Below are positions 20,451-30,168 of a stretch of DNA of 64,000 bases, in pieces; position 1 is the first letter of the stretch, and the number at the start of each line of letters is the position of its first letter. This DNA comes from Saprospirales bacterium. Its GTDB lineage: Bacteria; Bacteroidota; Bacteroidia; Chitinophagales; Saprospiraceae. The notes below the pieces were generated by a model. It was given only the letters and a program-made list of their open reading frames with translations. It had not been told where the DNA came from and ran no database searches. The stretch covers positions 1-64,000 of the forward strand of contig RECS01000163.1 in the NCBI GenBank assembly GCA_007693915.1, written 5' to 3'. The translations under genes and the position numbers were made by a program.

Positions 20451-21062
20451 TTAAACTGCGGCAGGTTTAGGTGCTGCACCTGCTTCTTTAGCTTGTTTAG
20501 CTGATGCAGATTTAAGGGCTCTTGGTATTTCTACTGATACTACAGGAATACTCTGTGAATTCATAATTTCAATTCCCTCTGGAATCTTTATATCACTGAT
20601 TCTTTTTGACTGACCAAGACCTAGACCGGTAATATCGACAAATAGTTCATTAACCAGATTTTCCGGTGAGGCTTTTATTTTTACCTTTCTGATCAGTTTC
20701 TGAAGCTTACCACCTGCTTTGACACCGTCGGAAGTACCCTTAACTCGTAAAGGAATACTCGTTTTAATGGGAGTACCTTCTATCAATTTTTGAAAATCCG
20801 CATGAAGAATTTCTTCGGTTACCGGATGAAATTGAATATCTTTAAGTATACACTTATGGGTATCTCCGTTTACTGAAATCTCTGCTAATCTAAAATCTGA
20901 GGTATATACCAGATTCTTAAAACTTGCAGGATCACATTTTATATGAATGTTACCTTTTTCAGAATAGATAACTGAAGGCACCATACCGTTTCTTCTTGCT
21001 GTATTGGAAGATTGTTTTCCAAGATTTTCTCTTACTTCAGCTTGTATTGCTACACTTTCCAT
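20451..21062 (-). CDS. rplY: 50S ribosomal protein L25/general stress protein Ctc
   Basis: REN-LGKQSSNTARRNGMVPSVIYS, HADFQKLIEGTPIKTSIPLRVKGTSDGVKAGGKL, adjacent to prs. Confidence 0.95.
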   Translation of the reverse strand: MESVAIQAEVRENLGKQSSNTARRNGMVPSVIYSEKGNIHIKCDPASFKNLVYTSDFRLAEISVNGDTHKCILKDIQFHPVTEEILHADFQKLIEGTPIKTSIPLRVKGTSDGVKAGGKLQKLIRKVKIKASPENLVNELFVDITGLGLGQSKRISDIKIPEGIEIMNSQSIPVVSVEIPRALKSASAKQAKEAGAAPKPAAV

Positions 21063-21211
21063 GATAATAAAAATTTAAGCTATTTCAAAAGGACTGCAAA
21101 GATAAGTAAAGTCCTGAATACAAGAGTTGTATTTTAACTAAAAAAATCAGCTTTTATCAAAAAAACATTTGAGTTAATTGAAAAACCTATTTAATTTTAG
21201 ATACTACATGT

Positions 21212-22138
21212 TTACTCAATATACAAGGCAGAAATAGATCTGTGCTCATGAGTGTTTCTAATGGCTTTGGCAAAGAGTGGGGCGACACTGATCACAGAAA
21301 TTTTTGATGATTCTTTCTTGAGGGGAATAGTATTGGTTACAATAAGCTCATCTATTTTGGAGTTTTCAATGTTTTCATATGCATTACCGGAGAGCACTGG
21401 GTGAGTGCATATTGCTTTGACTGAAGCGGCACCTTTTTCCATCAATGCATCTGCTGCTTTGCATAGAGTTCCTGCTGTATCCACAATGTCGTCAACTAAA
21501 ATAACCTCTGCATCTTTGACGTCACCGATGACGATAATTTCAGCTACCTTATTAGCGGTTTCTCTTCGTTTATCACATATGACCAGGTCATTACCAAAAT
21601 ACTTAGCGTATTGGCGAGCTCTTTTTACACCACCTACATCCGGCGAGGCAAACTTTACCTTGCTCAGGTCTTTGTTTTTCAAATAAGGGATAAATATAGC
21701 ATTGCCCTTTAAGTGGTCAACCGGAATATCAAAAAAGCCTTGGATCTGATCTGCATGAAAATCCAATGTCATCACTCTGTGTGCACCTGCTGCCTGCAAT
21801 AAATTAGCAATCATTTTAGCTGAAATAGGCACTCTCGCTTTGTCTTTTCTATCCTGGCGTGCATATCCAAAATATGGAATAACAGCAGTAATATAATCAG
21901 CTGATGCCCTTTTGGCTGTATCGATCATCAGTAATAATTCCAACAAATTTTCAGCGGGAGCAAAGGTGCTTTGTATGAGAAAAGTAAACCCTCCGCGAAC
22001 GGATTCGCATATTTCTGTTTGTATTTCACCGTCACTAAATTGATGAAACTTGATTTTGCCCGGTTCGGCACCATAGCGCTCAATAATCTCATTAGCAAGG
22101 TATTGCGTTTGAGAACCTGAAAATAGTTTAACTTCCAT
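21212..22138 (-). CDS. prs: Ribose-phosphate pyrophosphokinase
   Basis: FSDGEIQ, IPYFGYARQDRKDKARVPISAKM, ILVDDIVDTAGTL motifs. Confidence 0.97.
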   Translation of the reverse strand: MEVKLFSGSQTQYLANEIIERYGAEPGKIKFHQFSDGEIQTEICESVRGGFTFLIQSTFAPAENLLELLLMIDTAKRASADYITAVIPYFGYARQDRKDKARVPISAKMIANLLQAAGAHRVMTLDFHADQIQGFFDIPVDHLKGNAIFIPYLKNKDLSKVKFASPDVGGVKRARQYAKYFGNDLVICDKRRETANKVAEIIVIGDVKDAEVILVDDIVDTAGTLCKAADALMEKGAASVKAICTHPVLSGNAYENIENSKIDELIVTNTIPLKKESSKISVISVAPLFAKAIRNTHEHRSISALYIE

Positions 22139-22339
22139 AATTTGGGGATAATTGGGATGAATTTACAAAAAGCAAAGTTAAGAACTTTTGAATAAAGTGG
22201 CCAAGCTGTGAATATATAATTGCATTCTGTACAAAAATAACGATTTTGTTCAAGCTTCTCAGGCTATTTTTCCATTCTACTCCAGTCCAGTTTAAACTTA
22301 TTTAACTACCTTTAGTTTTGAATCTCTACAGATAGTTTA

Positions 22340-23287
22340 ATGACAGATCAGATAGCAAAAAAATACTCTTTTTCATTACCTCAAAAATTATATCCTGCCA
22401 AGTTATTACTGACAGGAGAATACTCCGTGCTTAATGGGAGTTCTGCCGTACTTATCCCCTTGCCTATCTTTGGAGCACGCTGGAAGAAAATGGATAATTT
22501 AAGGTCAGATTGGAGAGATTTACTTTCCGGATTCCTTAGCTATTTAAGAAAAGATACTTCCGAATCACCGTTTTTGAAAATGAAATCTATGGAAGGAGCT
22601 TTTGAAGCAGGGTACTTTCTGGATTCCAATGTACCTCAAGGATGTGGCTTGGGTAGTTCCGGTGTTTTTTGTGCTGCAATATACGATGCTTTTGGGATAA
22701 AAAATCAGAATGAAACTCCCATGCAAGTCCGAGAGCGTCTGAGGTTGATGGAAAATTTTTTTCATGGAAAAAGTTCAGGTCTCGATCCCCTTGTGAGCTA
22801 TTACAACAAAGCCGTGCACTTGAGATCAGAGGAGATCAACTTCTTTCAAACTGAAGAAGGAGGAGCCAATAATTATATACCCAATGTATGGCTTTTTGAC
22901 AGTGGAAAAAAAAGGTCAACCGCTACTCTGGTAAATTCTTTTAATAAACATCTCGAAGACCCTGACAACAGAAAATGCTTTTTTAATGAGTATATGCCTA
23001 TAATAGAAAAAGTAACTCATCATTATTTGAAAGGAGAGTGGGAGGAGTGGTATTCCGGCATTAAGGAAATAAGTCGTCACCAAACGAAAATTTTTAAACC
23101 GATGATACCTGACGACATCTATGAGCTGTGGATCAAAGGTCTTCAATCCGAAAGCTATTACATGAAATTGTGCGGAGCCGGAGGTGGAGGTTTTTTCTAC
23201 CTTTTTTCCAAAGAGCAAGAGGTCTATCTCCCCAAATTCAAGGGGATTTTAATCACAGAATATTTATCAAGTCTTATTGCTGATTAA
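22340..23287 (+). CDS. GHMP kinase (mevalonate kinase-like)
   Basis: LLTGEYSVLNGS, SNVPQGCGLGSSGVFCAAI, GKSSGLDPL, KLCGAGGGGFFYLF. Confidence 0.88.
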   Translation: MTDQIAKKYSFSLPQKLYPAKLLLTGEYSVLNGSSAVLIPLPIFGARWKKMDNLRSDWRDLLSGFLSYLRKDTSESPFLKMKSMEGAFEAGYFLDSNVPQGCGLGSSGVFCAAIYDAFGIKNQNETPMQVRERLRLMENFFHGKSSGLDPLVSYYNKAVHLRSEEINFFQTEEGGANNYIPNVWLFDSGKKRSTATLVNSFNKHLEDPDNRKCFFNEYMPIIEKVTHHYLKGEWEEWYSGIKEISRHQTKIFKPMIPDDIYELWIKGLQSESYYMKLCGAGGGGFFYLFSKEQEVYLPKFKGILITEYLSSLIAD

Positions 23288-23821
23288 CAAAAAAGCGGGT
23301 GGCAAATTTTTGAGAACAAAATTGACCTTTACATTGCCGAATTTACTTTTGTAGAGCCCTTTTTTTACTAATGAATAATGAACCTGAATAAATTTTCCAC
23401 CTGTGCGGATAGCATCACAGCATTGAGTAACAATATCGTCTGCTACAGCATCAGGCATTACCGAAAAAGGCAAAGCTGAAACTACATAATCTACCTGCTC
23501 AATTCCCTGCTCTTTCAGGATGTTTTTTAAATCCTCAGCAGTCCTTTTATAAAAAAGTAGTCTTTCATCATCGAACTTTTCCAAATCTCCAGAGAATGCC
23601 TCATTGATTTCAAAAGCAATCAGCTTCGCATCCGGAGCCATACGTTTGAGTAGTTCACGACTTATCACACCATCCCCGGCGCCAAGTTCAACAATTACAG
23701 GAGCCTTGGAAAAGTCAATCTGGTCAGCTATGTTCCTGCATAAATACCTCGAACTTCTTGTGACGGTACCTACCTCTTTGAGGTTTTTTAGACTCTCTGA
23801 AAAAAAATCCAATCTCTTCAT
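23267..23821 (-). CDS. Class I SAM-dependent methyltransferase (rRNA adenine dimethylase/phospholipid methyltransferase-like)
   Basis: VIVELGAGDGVISRELL, DYVVSALPFSVMPD; 3' end overlaps the GHMP kinase convergently. Confidence 0.82.
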   Translation of the reverse strand: MKRLDFFSESLKNLKEVGTVTRSSRYLCRNIADQIDFSKAPVIVELGAGDGVISRELLKRMAPDAKLIAFEINEAFSGDLEKFDDERLLFYKRTAEDLKNILKEQGIEQVDYVVSALPFSVMPDAVADDIVTQCCDAIRTGGKFIQVHYSLVKKGLYKSKFGNVKVNFVLKNLPPAFLLISNKT

Positions 23822-23941
23822 ATTCCTTTGTTATTATTAGGTCTTGAATCAAAATTAAGTATCCCTAACTCTTAAGAACACTTTCAATCTTTATCAATTA
23901 AAAGAGATTGAGAGATGCTTTTATCGATTCAAAATTTAAAT

Positions 23942-26239
23942 TTAGTTAAAGTTTTTTAATTCCGGGTAGTTTTCCTTCAATTGATTGATTTCCGCCCGCT
24001 CTAGTCTCCTGCCATCAAGATACACTACCAAAAAGGCATTCTGAAATCCTCGGGTATGGACACTTTCCAATAAAGCTGAGGCTGAAGAAAAAGTTCTTTC
24101 AGAACCCAATAAATAACGATAAAAGTCATTACCCATTTGTCTTTCCACAACTGCCGGGATTTGCTCTCTTAGTATTTCATGATCGAAAAGTGATCTGGAA
24201 GCGGCTATCTGCACCCTGAATAATAGCCCATTATCTACGTTCAGATCTCTAAGTTTTGATAAGTTGCCGTCCAAGCCCAAATCTCTTTCAGCCCTTACGG
24301 GACCCTCTATTTTCTCTCCTTTTTCAAACCACATAATATCCACTCTACGATTCAATTGATCATAATGCCATTCATGATTTTCTGTCTGCTCAATAGGAAA
24401 TTGGTTGCCATAGGCTCTCAATTTAATTCTTGAATCATCTGCACCTTTATCTATCAATTCGTTGGCAATTTCTTCTGCTCTTTTTATCGAAAAAAACAAC
24501 TGTCTCGAAAGTGGGTCACTATTATTGGAAAAACTATTTAAAATGATTTTCAAATCTGGATTTTTGGATAAAATGCGTGCCAATTTTGCGGCTTCATTGA
24601 GGTTACTTTCATATAGTATATTGCCTTCTCCATCGTAGAAAAATGAAGCCAGGATAGAGTCCGGTACAATTTCTGTTTTGGCTATGCTATCTATCACTTC
24701 TGTTTCAAAGATTTCGTTCGAATCAATTTCAGTCAAGGCAATCACTCTTTCCTGAATTACTGTATCGGTTTTTGGAATTTCCACATCTGTAATAAGTGTA
24801 TCCGGTTTTAGGGTATCGCTTATGACAATGGGAGGGGAAAAATAAGTGTAAATCATTTCTTTGGAAAGTTCTTTTGAGTGGTCTTCCCATTCAGTTCTAA
24901 AATAGGCAAGATACAGATCGAAACCCCCCAAACCTTCTTTTCGGTCCGAGGAAAAAGCACAGGTTTTTCCATCTAATCCAATCCTGAAATGTCTGTCATT
25001 GCCGGCGGAACTAATCGGCAAACCAATATTTTCAGGATCACCCCACCTATCGACAGATTCAAAAAAATGACTGTGATAAATATCAAATCCTCCAATACTG
25101 CTCAATCGGTTGGAAGAGAAAAATAATTCTTTACCGCCTTTTGTCATAAAGGGATCGATTTCATCCCATTCGCTATTGATATCCGAACCCATATTCACAG
25201 CAGGCAGCCATTTGCCATCGCGAAATAATGAAATATAAAGATCATAGCCACCGAAGCCCCCCGGTCTCGCACTGGAAAAGATCATCAGGGAATCATTCAC
25301 CATGGTTAAACCCTTGTCACCCAATTCCGGCACAAATGGTGATTGAAATCTGTTATCTCTAAAAGACCCGGCACTTGAAATGCCAAAAGTATCGGAAAAA
25401 ACTCGACCAATTTCTCTGGAAAACCCTTTGAAATGGAAAAGTACCCTTCCACCATCTGAAAAATCCATGATAATGTTGTTGAGCGAAGAGTTAATCTCTT
25501 CACTCAGGGATCTTACCTCTTTGAATTGGCCCGAAATAAGGCTTGCTTGAAAAATGTCTAAAGGATAGTGTCCATATACTGAATCCTTTTTCCATTCATT
25601 ATCAATCCTGTCACCAGTGGCTCCTACTCTATTAGACGAGAAATATAACCGTTCAAGTGAGTTGGGTGAAAAAATTGGCTTGATCTCATCTGCCTCTGTA
25701 TTTACCCCGGGACCCATGTTTTCTACCAGCACATCAATTCTTCTTCCCGGGATACGGAGTCCACTTGCTGCCCTGAGGATTTTCTCTGCTACGAGCTCTC
25801 TTTTGGGGTCATCAGGTGCAAGGCCTCTTAAATAGGTTTTATAGTAATGTATGGCATCATCAAACTGAAAAGTATGTTGTAAGAGGCTTGCTTTCAGCCA
25901 AATTAATTCAGGCTCATCTCTGTTCAGACTATCCATTAAATACGATAGATTGTCTTCAAGATCGAAAAACTTACCTCTTTCAAATTGAATGCGGGCTTTT
26001 TGTATTTTCAAATCTATTCTGTTGGTATCCAGTTGCAAAGCTTGGTTTAGCAAAGAGTCTGCTTTCCTGAGGTGCCCAAAAATAAAAAAACTATCTGCTC
26101 TGGATGAAAAGTAGGAGATACTATCTGTCTCTTGCCCGGTCATTTTTAATGGGCTAAAAACAAAAATTAGGATTGAAAAAAGAGTAAACTTTTTACAAAA
26201 ATAAAAAAAGCAATTTTTAAAAATCATTCTCCAAATCAT
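23942..26239 (-). CDS. OmpA-family protein with TPR-like and PD40 repeats
   Basis: LYFSSNR, IFSSARPGGFGGYDLYIS, LFFSSNRLSSIGGFDIYHS repeats; C-terminal RAEEIANELIDKGADDSRIKLRAYG OmpA motif; SPOR-like tail. Confidence 0.88.
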   Translation of the reverse strand: MIWRMIFKNCFFYFCKKFTLFSILIFVFSPLKMTGQETDSISYFSSRADSFFIFGHLRKADSLLNQALQLDTNRIDLKIQKARIQFERGKFFDLEDNLSYLMDSLNRDEPELIWLKASLLQHTFQFDDAIHYYKTYLRGLAPDDPKRELVAEKILRAASGLRIPGRRIDVLVENMGPGVNTEADEIKPIFSPNSLERLYFSSNRVGATGDRIDNEWKKDSVYGHYPLDIFQASLISGQFKEVRSLSEEINSSLNNIIMDFSDGGRVLFHFKGFSREIGRVFSDTFGISSAGSFRDNRFQSPFVPELGDKGLTMVNDSLMIFSSARPGGFGGYDLYISLFRDGKWLPAVNMGSDINSEWDEIDPFMTKGGKELFFSSNRLSSIGGFDIYHSHFFESVDRWGDPENIGLPISSAGNDRHFRIGLDGKTCAFSSDRKEGLGGFDLYLAYFRTEWEDHSKELSKEMIYTYFSPPIVISDTLKPDTLITDVEIPKTDTVIQERVIALTEIDSNEIFETEVIDSIAKTEIVPDSILASFFYDGEGNILYESNLNEAAKLARILSKNPDLKIILNSFSNNSDPLSRQLFFSIKRAEEIANELIDKGADDSRIKLRAYGNQFPIEQTENHEWHYDQLNRRVDIMWFEKGEKIEGPVRAERDLGLDGNLSKLRDLNVDNGLLFRVQIAASRSLFDHEILREQIPAVVERQMGNDFYRYLLGSERTFSSASALLESVHTRGFQNAFLVVYLDGRRLERAEINQLKENYPELKNFN

Positions 26240-27597
26240 TAGATCTGGCGTTTGGGATCGAAAGCCTCCAGATAATCAGCTATTTTTCTAAGGAAGGCTC
26301 CACCCAAGGCACCATCTACTACTCTGTGATCATAGGATAACGACAAAAACATCATTTGGCGTACAGCGATGAGATCACCAAATTCAGTTTCAATTACCGC
26401 AGGTTTCTTCTTGATGGCACCGGTAGCGAGAATAGCCACCTGCGGTTGAGGTATAATTGGCGTTCCCATAAGGTTTCCAAAGGTACCTACATTAGTGATC
26501 GTAAAGGTTGCGCCATCTATTTCATCCGGTTTCAATTGATTGTTTCTGGCTTTAGCAGCCAAGCCATTGACCTCACCGGCAAGTCCTGCCAGGTTTAGTC
26601 TATCTGCATTTTTAATGACTGGAACTATCAGATTTCCACTTGGTAATGCCGTAGCCATTCCTATGTTGATAAAATTCTTTTTAATGATTTGATCTCCCTT
26701 GACAGAGATATTGACCATTGGAAAATCCCTTATTGCTTTACATATAGCCTCTATAAAAATTGGAGTAAACGTAAGTTTTTCTCCGTATGAGCTCTGGAAA
26801 CTATTTTTATTTTGGCTTCTCCAGTTGAACAAATTGGTAACATCTGCTTCTACAAAGGAGGTCACGTGAGGAGATGTCTTTTTTGATTCCACCATATGAT
26901 GGGCGATCATCTTCCTCATTCTGTCCATTTCGATAATTTCCTCATTTTGACCTGCCTTAACCGGAGCAGTTTGAATTTTTCCAACTTTTTCTGTGACCGG
27001 CGGCTGTGGTGAAGGAGCAGTACGCTGAGTAGCAGGTTGCGGTGGTGTTGCAGCAGGACTTGTTCTGTCTTCAATATAGCTGAGGATATCATTTTTTGTT
27101 ACCCTTCCCGACATTCCACTTCCCTGTATTTGCTCTAACTCCTCAAGACTAACACCTTCAGTTGCAGCAATATTTCTGACCAAGGGACTGTAGAATCGAC
27201 TTGAGGATCCCAATTTACCCGGGCGCATGGCTTTTTCATCGGTTGTTTGCTGAACTGATTCAGAAGCGGCTGCAGAAACCGGCACTTCCTTTTCTTCTTC
27301 TTTTTGCGAAGGACTTTCAGCTACGGCAGGAGTTGCCTGAACTTCCTGGTCTTCTCCTTCAGTTTCTATCTGAGCAATTACTGTTCCTATCTCTACCGTC
27401 TCATTTTCAGGAAAAAGAATTTTAGAAATGATCCCGTCTACAGGAGAAGGTATTTCACTATCAACCTTATCTGTAGCAATTTCAAGAATGGTCTCATCCA
27501 TTTCCACTTTGTCTCCCTCCTGCTTCAACCATTTCAGAATAGTTGCCTCCATAATACTTTCACCCATTTTGGGCATAATCAAATCTACCTTAGCCAT
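26239..27597 (-). CDS. 2-oxo acid dehydrogenase E2 component (dihydrolipoamide acyltransferase)
   Basis: Lipoyl domain EIATDKVDSEIPSPVDG, E3-binding SPLVRNIAATEGVSLEELEQIQGSGMSGRVTKNDI, catalytic SYDHRVVDGA. Confidence 0.95.
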   Translation of the reverse strand: MAKVDLIMPKMGESIMEATILKWLKQEGDKVEMDETILEIATDKVDSEIPSPVDGIISKILFPENETVEIGTVIAQIETEGEDQEVQATPAVAESPSQKEEEKEVPVSAAASESVQQTTDEKAMRPGKLGSSSRFYSPLVRNIAATEGVSLEELEQIQGSGMSGRVTKNDILSYIEDRTSPAATPPQPATQRTAPSPQPPVTEKVGKIQTAPVKAGQNEEIIEMDRMRKMIAHHMVESKKTSPHVTSFVEADVTNLFNWRSQNKNSFQSSYGEKLTFTPIFIEAICKAIRDFPMVNISVKGDQIIKKNFINIGMATALPSGNLIVPVIKNADRLNLAGLAGEVNGLAAKARNNQLKPDEIDGATFTITNVGTFGNLMGTPIIPQPQVAILATGAIKKKPAVIETEFGDLIAVRQMMFLSLSYDHRVVDGALGGAFLRKIADYLEAFDPKRQI

Positions 27598-27631
27598 ATC
27601 GTTTTCAAAATTTTGTGCAAAAATAAGATTT

Positions 27632-28909
27632 TTAAGGTCGCTGTAAAAATAATCGGAGCATATTGAGTGCTAAAAATGCAGATTTCTCAATATTCAATTT
27701 TCGATTGTGATTCAAATACACGGTGTCAACAACCTGATTTTCAACATTGCCAACGGCTAAACATACCATTCCTATAGGTTTTTCAGGGCTTCCTCCCTGC
27801 GGACCCGCAATACCTGAAACAGCAATAGCATTTTCCACTTTTAATCTTCTGCAAATCCCTTTAACCATTTCAACGACGGTTTCCTCGCTTACCGCTCCAT
27901 GATTTATCAGAGTAGTTTTTTTAACACCTAGTAAATCCATCTTTACTTCATTACTGTATGCCACAACCGATCCATTAAAATATTGGGAGGCACCCGGGAC
28001 AGATGTAATCATCTGTGCAATATACCCACCTGTACAACTTTCTGCAGTTCCCAAAAATTGCTTTTTCTCCATTAAAAGCCTGCCTACAACCCCCTCCAGT
28101 GAATCCTCATTTTCGCCATAAATCATATCGCCGAGTAGCTCTCTGATTTTGCTTTCTGCCTTGGTAAGTGCTGCTTTAGCTTCTTCTTCGGTAACAGCCC
28201 TGGAGTTAATTCTGATCTTTACTCTAGCAAGGGAGGGAAGATAAGCGAGACTCAGGCCATCGGCTAAATTATCTTCAAAATCGCTCAAAATGGAAGCTAT
28301 TTCACTTTCCGGTACAGCAGCAGTATGAAGTGTTTTTGTCAGGAATATTTTTCTACTAATTTTTTTATTAATCCATGGAAAAACGTACTCATTCATCAGT
28401 GACTTCATCTCATAAGGTACTCCGGGCAAAGAGACAAAAATCGTTCCATTGTCTCTGTAAACCATGGCCGGTGCAGTACCTGCCAAGTTTCTAAAATAAA
28501 TAAAATCTTCCGGAAGATAAGCCTGTTTACGATGGAGTTCATTTACGGGCTTTTTTTGCGCCATTTTGAATGCTTTTATCCAGGAAAACACCTCTTCATT
28601 GAATACCATATTTTTTTGAAAATACTCACCGAGAACCAATGCTGTCAAATCGTCCCGGGTTGGACCGAGACCACCTGTGACAATCACTAATTCTGCCCGT
28701 TGGTGAGATTCATGAAGTACTCTTAGCATATGACTTTTATTGTCGCCAACGGTTATCATCTCTACGACTTCGATACCAAAAGCAAGGAGTTTTTCTCCCA
28801 GCCATGCCGCATTGGAATTAATCGTTTGACCGATTAATAATTCATCACCGACACTGATCAGTATGGCGCTTTTTTTATTGTTCTGTTCCATCAACTTATA
28901 ATTTTCCAA
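27632..28909 (-). CDS. cinA: CinA-family nicotinamide-nucleotide amidohydrolase
   Basis: VGDELLIGQTINSNAAWL, VTGGLGPTRDDLT, GTAESCTGGYIAQMITSVPGAS, VSGIAGPQGG. Confidence 0.94.
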   Translation of the reverse strand: MENYKLMEQNNKKSAILISVGDELLIGQTINSNAAWLGEKLLAFGIEVVEMITVGDNKSHMLRVLHESHQRAELVIVTGGLGPTRDDLTALVLGEYFQKNMVFNEEVFSWIKAFKMAQKKPVNELHRKQAYLPEDFIYFRNLAGTAPAMVYRDNGTIFVSLPGVPYEMKSLMNEYVFPWINKKISRKIFLTKTLHTAAVPESEIASILSDFEDNLADGLSLAYLPSLARVKIRINSRAVTEEEAKAALTKAESKIRELLGDMIYGENEDSLEGVVGRLLMEKKQFLGTAESCTGGYIAQMITSVPGASQYFNGSVVAYSNEVKMDLLGVKKTTLINHGAVSEETVVEMVKGICRRLKVENAIAVSGIAGPQGGSPEKPIGMVCLAVGNVENQVVDTVYLNHNRKLNIEKSAFLALNMLRLFLQRP

Positions 28910-29646
28910 TCCGTCATTTCAATGTGCATGATATTTCCATCTTCATCGCGGATTTTTATTCTGCCTGTTATCTCAATTCTAAGCACCATACAGGAAATAG
29001 TTTCTCCTGATTTTTTGTTTTGAATTTTAATCATTTCATTGTTTCCCAACATTAGGGACTTAGCTAAGTCTGCCAGCATATTTGGATTTAATTGCAGCAT
29101 TTTATAGTAAGCAGACAATTCTAAAAAGAAGGCGGACTGCAAGTCATTTAGTTCATTTTTTATTCCGCTAAGGAGATAAAGTGAGCTTGCCGGTCTTCCA
29201 TTTTCGATTGTCGAGAAGTCGAGTTGATTCACATTGATTCCAAAACCACAAACAGATGAAACAATTTTTTTTGACTGTATCTGATTTCTGATCAATATTC
29301 CAGCAATTTTCCTATCTTTGACAAGGATATCATTTGGCCACTTAATCAAAGGGCGAAGGTCAGGGTATTTTTTTTTGATGAGGGAAGCAACAGAAAGTGC
29401 GCCCAGCAGGTTTAGTGAAAAACTATTTTTTACAACTAAGTTTTTGGGTCTCAGGATAACTGACAACAATAGGTTCTTTTCAGCCTGACTCTGCCATTTA
29501 TTTGCTCCTTGGCCTCTACCGGTGCTTTGGAAATCTGTCGAAATGACAGTTCCTTCGATTGGCTCACTTTTTGCCAATAAGTCAGTAGCATAGTCGTTAG
29601 TTGAATCAATGGAACTAAAATGAATCAGAACTCTTCCAATTTTCAC
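28891..29646 (-). CDS. birA: Biotin--[acetyl-CoA-carboxylase] ligase
   Basis: SIDSTNDYA, TGRGQGANKWQS, IKWPNDILVKDRKIAGILI, FGINVNQ. Confidence 0.93.
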   Translation of the reverse strand: MKIGRVLIHFSSIDSTNDYATDLLAKSEPIEGTVISTDFQSTGRGQGANKWQSQAEKNLLLSVILRPKNLVVKNSFSLNLLGALSVASLIKKKYPDLRPLIKWPNDILVKDRKIAGILIRNQIQSKKIVSSVCGFGINVNQLDFSTIENGRPASSLYLLSGIKNELNDLQSAFFLELSAYYKMLQLNPNMLADLAKSLMLGNNEMIKIQNKKSGETISCMVLRIEITGRIKIRDEDGNIMHIEMTDWKIIS

Positions 29647-29694
29647 AGGGTTCTATTTAAAAAGTTAAAAATAAATATAAAAACAAAGTAAAAC

Positions 29695-30090
29695 TTGACG
29701 CAATTACAAAAGAAACCAGTAAAACAATCTCAGTCCTATATTGATTCTGAGCTTAATGATTTAATAATAGAATCAATAAGAGAGATCAAAGGTAAAGAAA
29801 TCGTAAAAATTGATTTGAGGAGTTTGCATGATGCTTCGACAGATTATTTCATCATTTGCTCCGGAGAGTCAACTACTCAAATAAAAGCCATATCTGACAA
29901 CATAGTAAAAAACGTAAAGGAAAGTCTGGCAGAAAGGCCTTCGCATGTCGAAGGTAAAACAGAATCAAGGTGGATTTTGTTAGATTTTTTCAATACTGTT
30001 GTTCACGTTTTTCATCCTGAAACCAGACTTTACTATGAGCTTGAAGAATTGTGGTCGGATGGAAAAATTACTGAATACGAAGATATTTAA
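29695..30090 (+). CDS. rsfS: Ribosome silencing factor (TTG start)
   Basis: LIIESIREIKGKEIVKIDLRSLHDASTDYFIICSGESTTQIKAI...RWILLDFFNTVVHVFHPETRLYYELEELW. Confidence 0.94.
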   Translation: MTQLQKKPVKQSQSYIDSELNDLIIESIREIKGKEIVKIDLRSLHDASTDYFIICSGESTTQIKAISDNIVKNVKESLAERPSHVEGKTESRWILLDFFNTVVHVFHPETRLYYELEELWSDGKITEYEDI

Positions 30091-30168
30091 GGTAAATTAA
30101 ACTCAAATACAAAACTGTTTTTCGATGCTAATATCTGTTGCAATGAGAATACAGTAAAACAACTTGAA

